Source: Polyangiaceae bacterium
GTDB taxonomy: Bacteria; Myxococcota_A; Polyangia; Polyangiales; Polyangiaceae
Length of the DNA stretch: 64,000 bases
Assembly: GCA_025936115.1 (NCBI GenBank)
Contig: JAICTZ010000001.1
Span: forward strand, 186,001-250,000
Direction of reading: 5' to 3'
The notes below the pieces were generated by a model. The model saw only the letters and a program-made list of their open reading frames with translations. It had not been told where the DNA came from and did not search any database. Of the stretch, positions 35,608 to 43,214 are shown in pieces. The translations under genes were made by a program, and so were the position numbers. How positions within the stretch are numbered: position 1 is the stretch's first letter; each line of letters begins with the position of its first letter.

Positions 35608-36378
35608 CTACGTCGTTGGGACGAGGTACTGCTCAGCGTCGAACGCGCCCGCGATGGCGTGCCGGTTCTTGCCGTCGCCCTCTCCCGCCTCGAGCTGCCG
35701 CCGGGGCATTTCGAACCACCAGCGCGCCGATTGCCAGATCGCTTCGGGGCAGCTCGACCGGCTCGGAAACCCGGGAACGAGATCGTAGCCTACCGACGAG
35801 AGGACGTATTCGCTGAACGCGGCGGAGGGAATGCCGATACCCTCGAGCAGCGGATTCGGCGCGCGGCCGACGCCCCAGACGAACGCCCACCACGCGAGCT
35901 GATGCTCGAGCGCGTCCATCGTGGAGCGCTGATGCTGAAAGCGCTCCACGGCCGCGATCACGGCCTTGGCGGGAACCGGAATGCGGAGTACCGCTATGTT
36001 CGGATAGTGCGTGACGTCGGCGTACTCGCCGAGCAGTGCCGTGGCGACCCCGTTCGTCGCCGGAGGATAACCGATGCCGGCGCGCCCGTAGAGCGACACC
36101 TCGTAGACCGTCGTCTTGGCCGCCGATTTGGCGGCCGCGCCCATGAGGAAAGCGTGCGAGAAGGCGGACGGGGCAAGGTCGTCGCGAGCATGCGCTTGCG
36201 CGACACGCAGGCGAAAATCGACGGCTCCAACGCCGCCGATCAGTACGAGGGTCGTGTGGTCCTTTCCCTGCGCGCCGTGCGCAGCTACGTATTGGGCATT
36301 GTTCTGCCCCTTCTTGCGCAGGATCTTCTCGAGTGTTTCGTTGTGCGACGTGGCTTGGGAGCGTTGGAGACGAAGCAT
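35608..36378 (-). CDS. Unknown protein, possibly a permuted papain-fold (YiiX-like) protein
   Basis: I start at ATG 36378, 8 nt after the PhoD-like gene ends, not at the upstream end of the open frame; this gives 256 residues. 'DLAPSAFSHAFLM', then 'TVYEVSLYGRAG', 'YPNIAVLRIP' and 'AAFSEYVLSSVGYDLVPG' follow the order His, Glu/Asp, then 'CSEFV' seen in permuted NlpC/P60 proteins. Here the expected Cys is replaced by Phe (AFSEY). If the homology is right, the protein is not a standard Cys hydrolase. No signal peptide is seen. The family call is weak. The operon with the PhoD-like gene is firm. Confidence 0.45.
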   Translation of the reverse strand: MLRLQRSQATSHNETLEKILRKKGQNNAQYVAAHGAQGKDHTTLVLIGGVGAVDFRLRVAQAHARDDLAPSAFSHAFLMGAAAKSAAKTTVYEVSLYGRAGIGYPPATNGVATALLGEYADVTHYPNIAVLRIPVPAKAVIAAVERFQHQRSTMDALEHQLAWWAFVWGVGRAPNPLLEGIGIPSAAFSEYVLSSVGYDLVPGFPSRSSCPEAIWQSARWWFEMPRRQLEAGEGDGKNRHAIAGAFDAEQYLVPTT

Positions 36379-36386
36379 GGGGCTCC

Positions 36387-37850
36387 TCAGTTCGGAATAC
36401 GAAGATCGACCAGGGGTACGACCTTCCGGGTGGGCGGCTGCGCGTGGATTGCGTAGTAGCTGACACGGGCCGTCAGGCGTCGGCTGTCGGGGTCGAAAGC
36501 GAACGACAGCAGCGCTAGTTGATCGCCCTTGATCCCGTCGACGACCTGGCACGCGTAGCGGCCGGCGCCTGTTCCGAACTCGGCCGGAGGCTTCTCGGGG
36601 TCGCTGTGGCGCGGCCACGGATCGGGTTTGCCGATCAACCCGCCGAGCGCGCCCGTGACACCGTGGAACTGATCGGCACCGATTGTCGTGACGAGCGAGA
36701 GCGGCGAAACGACCACTTCTTGAATCCGCTTGGCGTTGTTGCGATCAAAGCCGGCGACGACCCGCCCCCAATGCACGTCTCCCGTGAGCGACAGGAGCGG
36801 CAATTCGGCGCGCTTCAGCTCGTCGACGATGGCCGGGTAGTCGCCGTAGTTCGGTAGTTCCCAATCGGCGACCTTGCCGCCGCTCTCGCTGACGGGCGCT
36901 CGAAAGAGCGACTGACCCGTGACGAACACTCCGACGAGGCGGCCGTCATTCAGCTGGGTGACCCAGCGTGCCAGCTCGGCGCGGCACGCGGCCGTGAGCG
37001 TCGCCGAGCGATCCGCCTGACGTCCGCTGCGTCCGTCGGCGAAAAAGAACGAGACCGGGGGAATCGTCAGCACGAAGGGACTGTCACCGGGGCCGCCCGC
37101 AAACGGTAGTGGTCGCGCGAAACCGTCGAACAACGACTGCGCGGCTAGTCGCCAGGTTTGCCTGCCGGCTTCGGTCCAGGAGTTCTGAATGAACGGGCTC
37201 GAGTGGGGCGCGTTGTTCCAAAATTCGTGATCGTCGGGCAAGCACACGCTCGGCGCGAGCGCGAGCACGGGCGCCAGCCGGTCACGCCAGTTGAGCTCGT
37301 AGTCGTGCTCGAACTTGGCGGTGAGCCATTGCTCGGTCGTGCCGAAATTTCTGAGCGTCGGCAGATCCAGGTAGACCTGATCGCCCATCAGAAACGTGCA
37401 ATCGGGCCGGCGTCCGATGCGGGGCTTGGCTCGCACCTCGGAGAGCAGCGTCGCGAGCCCAGCGCGCAGATTGCCACGATTGTACTCGTCACCGCAGAAG
37501 CACGAGGCGAGCACGATATCGAAGCCGCCTTGCGCATCCGATGGGATTGCGTCGGGCGGCGCGTTCAACGGCAAGAGCTGGGACTCCGCGCCGAGCGTCA
37601 CACGCAAGGTGCTCATGACGCCGGCAGGCAGATTGCCAAACTCGTATACGCCGGTGAAAGCTCGCGGGGTCGTTGCTGCGACTGCGGTGGGACCGCGCAC
37701 GCTCCGCATGGGGCGCAGCACCGCGGGCGCGACCGCGTTCCCGTCGAGCAGGAAGCGCGGTGTCCGCGCGCTCGTCACTGCGAAATCGCCGATGAAGACC
37801 TGGGCGCTTCGCGGTGTGGACGAAAGGCGAGGAAAGGCGACGAAGGGCAT
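36387..37850 (-). CDS. PhoD-like metallophosphatase
   Basis: The open frame begins at a TTG (37868), but ATG 37850 has GGAGG 8 nt upstream, so I start there (487 residues). Metal-binding motifs of the PhoD family are visible: 'FLMGDQVYLD' near residue 155, 'PDDHEFWNN' near 206 and 'LTGDVHWG' near 357. The first 100 residues form the beta-rich N-terminal domain. No Tat or Sec signal is evident, unlike secreted PhoD, so a cytoplasmic phosphodiesterase or phosphatase is likely. It shares an operon with the small gene that follows it. Confidence 0.8.
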   Translation of the reverse strand: MPFVAFPRLSSTPRSAQVFIGDFAVTSARTPRFLLDGNAVAPAVLRPMRSVRGPTAVAATTPRAFTGVYEFGNLPAGVMSTLRVTLGAESQLLPLNAPPDAIPSDAQGGFDIVLASCFCGDEYNRGNLRAGLATLLSEVRAKPRIGRRPDCTFLMGDQVYLDLPTLRNFGTTEQWLTAKFEHDYELNWRDRLAPVLALAPSVCLPDDHEFWNNAPHSSPFIQNSWTEAGRQTWRLAAQSLFDGFARPLPFAGGPGDSPFVLTIPPVSFFFADGRSGRQADRSATLTAACRAELARWVTQLNDGRLVGVFVTGQSLFRAPVSESGGKVADWELPNYGDYPAIVDELKRAELPLLSLTGDVHWGRVVAGFDRNNAKRIQEVVVSPLSLVTTIGADQFHGVTGALGGLIGKPDPWPRHSDPEKPPAEFGTGAGRYACQVVDGIKGDQLALLSFAFDPDSRRLTARVSYYAIHAQPPTRKVVPLVDLRIPN

Positions 37851-38288
37851 CACCAGAACCTCCACCAAGGGTTTCTGCTTCGGTCCCCGATGGCGTGAGA
37901 GGTGACGACAGCACTCACATTGCTACCCCGACTGACGCCTGCCATCTATGGCAGCGCGTGCTCACGATTTTAGGACACTACACTGTTTCGTTTCATCGTG
38001 GGGCGGAACGACGCGCCTACTAAACAAAAACCCAATCGTCGCGACGAGGCGGCCGGCATCATGCGAATGCGCCGTGACCGCGGGCGCGTGCTCGCGCTAG
38101 AGCGCGCCGAGGTCGATCACGGCGGACCCTTTCGGCGAGCGTGCTCGTGGTCAATCGGAAGCGTTCATAGACTTATTCGGCGATCCAGAGTCGCCCGGCC
38201 CCGACCGACCGAGGCGGCTCACCGGACGGTAACGCGGCCGCAGCGGTGGCAGCCCACGCCGGAGAAAGCTCGTCTATGATGCGCCCGA
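37851..38288. other. Intergenic region between divergent genes
   Basis: This region is 438 bases between the PhoD-like gene (minus) and a propeller lipoprotein gene (plus). It has no supported gene. An AT-richer stretch at about 37,965-38,035 is the most likely promoter zone. Nothing else was recognised. Confidence 0.5.
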
Positions 38289-39482
38289 ATGCGCCGAACC
38301 CCAGGGCTCTCGACCGCCGCCGGCGCGACCGTTGCGCGCGGCGTTGCCTGCCTGGCCCTCGCTGGCGTCGGGTTCGGGTGCAGTGCAGAAGGGAAGCGGG
38401 CCGGTGCAACGGCGGCGGGGGACCGCGTGTTCGTGAGCCAGGCGGGGTCGAGCACCGTACTCGCCGTGGACGGCGCGTCGGGCAAGACGCTTGCTCGCCT
38501 CGAAGTCGGGATGTTGCCGCACAATCTGGTGCTGTCCCCCGACGGGCGCACGCTGTACGCGGCCGTGGTGGGCTCACAAGCCGTCGCGGAAATCGACACC
38601 GCGACGCTGAAGCTCCGGCGCACGTTGCTGACCGCGCCCGTCCCCGAAACGCGCGACGACGGCAGCATCATTCAGGAGCACGTCGACGAAGACGCGTTCG
38701 GCGCCACCACTTGCTACGCGTGTCACCGCGCCGACGGCGCACAGCCGAAGTACGCGGGCGATCGCCCGTTCGGCCTGCTCCTGTCGCCCGACGGCACGAG
38801 CCTTTACGTCACGCACCTCCGGCAGTCGCGCTTGACGGTGCTCGACCTCACGCAAGGCCGGATCGAAAGCACGACCTCGCTCGCGTCGGCAGGCACGGCG
38901 ACCGAGGTCGTCGCGATCGCGCGGCTCGACGACGAAATCTGGGTGGCGCTCCGGCCTCCGCAGCCGTCGACCGACCCCGGTGCGCTCCGGCGGCTCGACG
39001 CCGAGACGCTCGAGCCCATCGCAGAGCTCGAAATCGGCTCGGATCCGGGCGCGCTGCTCGCCCTGCCCGAGCGGGGCGGCGTGCTCGTGTCGAACTTCGA
39101 GAGCGACACCGTCACCCTCGCCGGCGCGGACGAAGATCCGAGCTCCGCGCCGTTCCGCTTCGAGGCCGCACCAGGACCCTTGGGCCTGCTCGCCCTCGAC
39201 CCGAGCCACGTGCTCGCCCTCGATTACTACTCGAACGCCGTTTCATTCCTCGATCTCGACCACGAGAGCGCCGAGACGCTCCCGCTCGAACATGACGGCC
39301 AGCCGTTCGCCAACCCGACGAACGCCGCGCTCGCCGAAGGCGGGCAGAGCGCCTGGGTCGTGTCGAGCGGCACCGACGGCCACCTGCTCTCACTCGACCT
39401 CGCTTCGCATACCATCGCGCGTGACATCCCGATCGACGGCCTTTCGTTCGGGGTCGCGGTACTTCCCCGAGCCTTGCACTGA
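38289..39482 (+). CDS. YncE-like beta-propeller lipoprotein with one haem-c motif
   Basis: This 397-residue protein starts at ATG 38289. The signal peptide ends in GFGC (Cys about 31). Repeated blades follow the 40-residue YncE pattern: 'FVSQAGSSTVLAVDGASGKTL', 'NLVLSPDGRTLYAA', 'LLLSPDGTSLYVTHLRQSRLTVLDL'. Residues 142-146 are CYACH, a c-type haem-binding motif, placed in a loop between blades. Propellers with CxxCH occur in electron-transfer proteins, often beside di-haem peroxidase genes, but none is seen here. The next gene starts 31 nt on with a good RBS, so the two may be co-transcribed. Confidence 0.75.
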   Translation: MRRTPGLSTAAGATVARGVACLALAGVGFGCSAEGKRAGATAAGDRVFVSQAGSSTVLAVDGASGKTLARLEVGMLPHNLVLSPDGRTLYAAVVGSQAVAEIDTATLKLRRTLLTAPVPETRDDGSIIQEHVDEDAFGATTCYACHRADGAQPKYAGDRPFGLLLSPDGTSLYVTHLRQSRLTVLDLTQGRIESTTSLASAGTATEVVAIARLDDEIWVALRPPQPSTDPGALRRLDAETLEPIAELEIGSDPGALLALPERGGVLVSNFESDTVTLAGADEDPSSAPFRFEAAPGPLGLLALDPSHVLALDYYSNAVSFLDLDHESAETLPLEHDGQPFANPTNAALAEGGQSAWVVSSGTDGHLLSLDLASHTIARDIPIDGLSFGVAVLPRALH

Positions 39483-39512
39483 TCCCCTTCGACCATCCTC
39501 AAGGAGCCTCAC

Positions 39513-41522
39513 ATGAAATCGAAACTTAGCCTCGCGTTCGCCATCGCTCTCTCGTGCCACGGCTTTTTGGCCTGCGGCGGCGGCGACGACGACACCACTG
39601 CGAGCAACGGCGGCAACGCGGGAACCGGCGGGACCGGCGCGAGCGGAGGCAGCGGCGGTCATGGAGCGACCGGAGGCAGCGGCGCGAAGGGCGGCACCGG
39701 CGCAAAGGGCGGCAGCGGCGGCAGCTCGGAGCCCTTCGTGCCCGCCGACGAGGCCGGGACCGTCTACGGCATCGTCACCGATATCGGCACCGGCGCGGGC
39801 GTGCCGGGCGCGACGGTGACCGGCGGCGGGAAGAGCACGACGACCGACGATCAGGGTGCGTTCGAGCTCGACGGCCTCGACGCGGGCGACGTGACCGTCG
39901 CGATCAGCGCCGACGGCTACGCGCCTGCGTACGCGGACACGACGGTCGGGGACATGACGGCACCGGTCCTCACGAAGATCAAGAAGCAAGGGGAGGCGCA
40001 GCCGTACCAAGCCGACACGGCGCTGACGCTCTCGGAGAAGACGGACGCCGGACCGTACGCGGTGATTCTGCAGCCGAACAGCCTGGACACCGACGACACG
40101 GATCTGACCGTGGCGATCACGCCGCTCGATCCGACCAAAGAACGCGACGCGCTGCCCGGTGAGCTCGTCGCGGGCGGCGATTCGTCGCTGCTCGTGCCCG
40201 TCACGTTCGCGGAGTTTTCGATCCTCGATTCGAGCGGCAAGCGCGTGAACCTGAAGCCGTCGGCGAGCGCCCAGGTCGAGCTCCCGATTCCGCCCGAGCT
40301 CCGGCCCGATTACCCGCTCGACGCGAAGATCCACTGCTACGCGTACGATCCGACCACCGGCAAGTGGGAGGACTTCGTGGAAGGCACCGTGCGCGTGTCT
40401 TCGGTCGACGGGATGACGCCGGTGCTTGCGGCTTCGGTGCGGCACTTCTCGTGGTACGGCGGCGCGCCCGAGGGCAACAACTGCGTCGATGTCTACGTGA
40501 AGGTCGTGAGCGCCGTCGACGGCACGCCGCTCGGCAACGCGCGCGTCGAGGCGAGCCCCGGCACGGTGGCGTACACCGACGCGGACGGCGTCGCGCTCGT
40601 GCGCACGGCAGTCGGCGGAACGCCGTCGAGCTACGTCGCTTATCAGACGGGCCTCGACGTCGACGGTTCGCTCACCGGCATGAAAGGCGCCAAGTACATC
40701 GAGTTCGGCAAGGTCGAGGAGGACCTCGTGGGTCTCGTGCAGAAGCCGTGCACGGGCGATCCGAGCCCGACTGCGGGCCAAAAGGGCGTCACGGGCGCGA
40801 TCGATCAGCCGCTCGAAATCCAGGTGGGGCACCTCACGGGCCTGCTCTACGAGGCGACGGCCATCCTGGCGGCGGGCGAGAACGGCAGCGCGGGTGAGAT
40901 GGAAGTCGTGCTCGAGCAGGGAGTCCCTGGGCCCGACGGAACGATCGACAACGGAGAGCCCGCTAGCGGGGCGCGCATCTTCGTGAGCGAAGTCGGCAGC
41001 ACTGACGCACCCCTCGAGCTCAGCGAGATCGCGCCCGGCACCGGCCTTTACCTCCTCGCCGATTCGACCGCGATCACGGCCGGCAAGCAGTACTCGCTCG
41101 CCATCGACGGCGACGGCAACGGCAGCATCGACGGCACGGGCACCGCCTTTGCGCTCGGCGACGTCGCCTGGACCAATCCCGTGGATGGCGACACCGTGTC
41201 GGCGCAGAACTTCACCGCGAGCTGGTCCGACACGGGCAGCGACGTGGGCGGCGACTCCTACGCGCCACTCTATGAAGCCGTCATCTCCGGCGACACCGAC
41301 GCGGCGATCTACCTCGGCACCGATCGCCAATTCTTGGTCAAGAGCGAGCTTTCGATGGACATGGACCTCGCGCCCGGCAGCTACACCGCGAGCGTCACCG
41401 GCTTCAGCGGCGCCTTCTCGGCGACGGGCTCCGTCTCGAACAACATCACCGGTCAGGGCGTAACGGGCATTTTCTACAGCGTCTCGAACTCGTCGACCTC
41501 GATCAGCTTCACCGTGAAGTAA
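39513..41522 (+). CDS. Lipoprotein with carboxypeptidase-regulatory-like domain
   Basis: This 669-residue protein starts at ATG 39513, with AAGGAG 7 nt before it. The signal peptide ends in FLAC. A Gly/Ser/Thr/Ala linker spans residues 24-75. Residues 80-140 are a carboxypeptidase-regulatory-like module ('VYGIVTDIGTGAGVPGATVTG', 'TDDQGAFELDGLDAGDVTV'). Residues 165-330 resemble the ZU5-like part seen with such modules, and 'VYVKVVSAVDGTPLGNARVEASP' begins a second similar module. The rest is beta-rich. It is probably a surface structural protein. A terminator-like hairpin follows. Confidence 0.75.
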   Translation: MKSKLSLAFAIALSCHGFLACGGGDDDTTASNGGNAGTGGTGASGGSGGHGATGGSGAKGGTGAKGGSGGSSEPFVPADEAGTVYGIVTDIGTGAGVPGATVTGGGKSTTTDDQGAFELDGLDAGDVTVAISADGYAPAYADTTVGDMTAPVLTKIKKQGEAQPYQADTALTLSEKTDAGPYAVILQPNSLDTDDTDLTVAITPLDPTKERDALPGELVAGGDSSLLVPVTFAEFSILDSSGKRVNLKPSASAQVELPIPPELRPDYPLDAKIHCYAYDPTTGKWEDFVEGTVRVSSVDGMTPVLAASVRHFSWYGGAPEGNNCVDVYVKVVSAVDGTPLGNARVEASPGTVAYTDADGVALVRTAVGGTPSSYVAYQTGLDVDGSLTGMKGAKYIEFGKVEEDLVGLVQKPCTGDPSPTAGQKGVTGAIDQPLEIQVGHLTGLLYEATAILAAGENGSAGEMEVVLEQGVPGPDGTIDNGEPASGARIFVSEVGSTDAPLELSEIAPGTGLYLLADSTAITAGKQYSLAIDGDGNGSIDGTGTAFALGDVAWTNPVDGDTVSAQNFTASWSDTGSDVGGDSYAPLYEAVISGDTDAAIYLGTDRQFLVKSELSMDMDLAPGSYTASVTGFSGAFSATGSVSNNITGQGVTGIFYSVSNSSTSISFTVK

Positions 41523-41838
41523 CGAGCGGTGCCGCTCTCGGGCGGCGCGTTCGCATTGTGACGGCAGGCGCCCGCCTGAGGGCGCCTGCGCGGTGGTCGC
41601 GCTATGAGACGGCGCTCGTGGAGCGTGTCTGCTCCAGTCGATGGCAGCGCTCGCAGTCGATTTCCAAAGGTGTCTCTGTGCTGCCAGCAGTGTTCACCGC
41701 GTACACTCACCTGTTCACGGTGGACAGCTTGCCGGAGGATGGACCGCACTTTCGGGCCGCTCGAGTACGCACTCGAGGCGGCACACCGTGTGCTTGAGCG
41801 CGCCCGTGCCGGCGCGGGGCCGGCGAAGGAGACGCAAG
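41523..41838. other. Intergenic region with hairpin
   Basis: This region is 316 bases between two same-strand lipoprotein genes. It holds the hairpin at 41,564-41,589 near its start. No supported gene is present. The part from about 41,640 to 41,800 is open in several frames but without an RBS or motifs. Confidence 0.5.
41564..41589 (+). terminator. Terminator-like hairpin, 10-bp perfect stem
   Basis: GCAGGCGCCC (41564-41573) pairs exactly with GGGCGCCTGC (41580-41589) around a 6-nt loop, 42 nt after the lipoprotein stop. There is no U-tract, as is common for hairpins in high-GC genomes. Confidence 0.6.
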
Positions 41839-43056
41839 ATGAATCTAAGCAGGCTAGTGCGCGGCTTCGCAGCCGCAGTGTTCTTCGTAAGCAGCGGCTG
41901 CACTCAAGCGGTCGACGACGCGTCGACGGCGCCTGTCGGCACGGAGACGCAGGCCGACCAGGGACCGAATGTGCGCGGGTACGCGTTCGTGAACGCGGAC
42001 GGCTCGATCAACGCCAATTCAACGTCAGCTGCGGGCAATCCCCCTATTCGGGCGTACGCCCAACATTTCGCTAGCGGCGCGTATACCGTTTGGTTCCCTA
42101 ACCTGGGCAATGGGCTTACCAGGCATGGACATCAGGGCGTCGCGGAAGTGAGCGCCTACGGTGCCACCAACGGCCACTGCGAACTGAGCGGCGTCCCGTT
42201 GTCCACCCCCATCAGCGCGACCTATGTCGAAGTGGACGTCCTTTGCTACGATCAGTGGGGCGCACGGAAAGACACTCCGTTCATCATTACCCTCGATCGT
42301 CGTGCCGATACGCCCGGAGTTGAGGGCGGGTATTTGGCGATGACACTAACCATGGCGTCCCAATCTTTTTCGACCAACAGCACGACCCTTGCTGGGGACA
42401 TGTCAGCCTGGAATTCGACTGGACAGGACATCATCCACCAACGTTATGCCGCGGGCATCTACCTCGTCACATTCAAGGGCCAAAGCTACTCCGAGGGTGG
42501 AACTGCCCAAGTCACGGCGGCCGCCAACCTCGATGAGTCGGGCCTGGCCAAGTGCGAGGTCAACGGCTACGGCCCATACTACGGCGATACCATCGCTTGG
42601 GTCCTCTGCACGGACGTGAATGGCAATTACACCGAGTCTGGTTACAGTCTATCGGTCACACGCAACAGCCCCTCCGGCCTGCCGTCGTTCAGCTACGCTC
42701 TCGCCGACCAAGCCACTGCATCGGGCACGTACGTGCCCCTGGCCGCTTTCCAAAAGGGCGTCCACGGCGGTGAGTGCCAAGTCAGCACGAACCGGCCCGT
42801 CACCGTCACGCCGCGCTCGGGTTCGACTGGCGTCTACGACGTGACATTCCCGGAAATGGGAACCTTCGCCGGCTCTCATGCTGTCACTACCGTCACCGCC
42901 TACGGCGGGTACGGCGAGCACTGCAACGTCATGTCGCAGTCAGGCATTCAGAACGGCGACGCCTACGCCACCGTGGCTTGCTACGACACACACGGCATCC
43001 CAACGCCGGCTCAGTTCATCATCTCGTTCGGACTCGACGTCGGCATCATCTGCTAA
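41839..43056 (+). CDS. Lipoprotein of about three related beta domains, unknown function
   Basis: This 405-residue protein starts at ATG 41839; the frame is open further up but has no signal peptide there. The lipobox is VSSGC. Three related units of about 120 residues can be seen, each with 'Y.V.FP.LG' (YTVWFPNLG, YLVTFKGQS, YDVTFPEMG), then 'VTA.G..G.HC.V' and 'VEVDVLCYDQWG' or 'ATVACYDTHG' ending in an 'F.I.' strand. GC and codon choice look less biased than in neighbouring genes, which may indicate transfer. The family was not recognised. Confidence 0.65.
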   Translation: MNLSRLVRGFAAAVFFVSSGCTQAVDDASTAPVGTETQADQGPNVRGYAFVNADGSINANSTSAAGNPPIRAYAQHFASGAYTVWFPNLGNGLTRHGHQGVAEVSAYGATNGHCELSGVPLSTPISATYVEVDVLCYDQWGARKDTPFIITLDRRADTPGVEGGYLAMTLTMASQSFSTNSTTLAGDMSAWNSTGQDIIHQRYAAGIYLVTFKGQSYSEGGTAQVTAAANLDESGLAKCEVNGYGPYYGDTIAWVLCTDVNGNYTESGYSLSVTRNSPSGLPSFSYALADQATASGTYVPLAAFQKGVHGGECQVSTNRPVTVTPRSGSTGVYDVTFPEMGTFAGSHAVTTVTAYGGYGEHCNVMSQSGIQNGDAYATVACYDTHGIPTPAQFIISFGLDVGIIC

Positions 43057-43071
43057 GACGACGCTAACCGA

Positions 43072-43115
43072 CGCAGACGGTCGGATCGGCCTGTGCGCCG
43101 GCTCGGCCGTCTGCG
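43072..43115 (+). terminator. Terminator-like hairpin
   Basis: CGCAGACGG (43072-43080) pairs with CCGTCTGCG (43107-43115), 16 nt after the stop of the upstream gene. It sits between convergent genes and is a plausible terminator for the plus-strand transcript. Confidence 0.55.
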
Positions 43116-43154
43116 CTCTGCGCCGACATCGCGAGGCTGAAAGCGTTCCCGGTG

Positions 43155-43207
43155 CACGCTGCACGCGGGCGCGCACGACCGCTGTCGTGCGCGCCACTCA
43201 GCGTGCC
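43155..43207 (-). terminator. Strong nested hairpin between convergent genes
   Basis: A perfect 12-bp stem, GGCGCGCACGAC (43169-43180) with GTCGTGCGCGCC (43185-43196) and a 4-nt loop, is enclosed by a second 8-bp stem, GCACGCTG (43155-43162) with CAGCGTGC (43200-43207). It lies just past the stop of the minus-strand metalloprotease gene and probably terminates it. Confidence 0.7.
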
Positions 43208-43214
43208 CCTGCGC

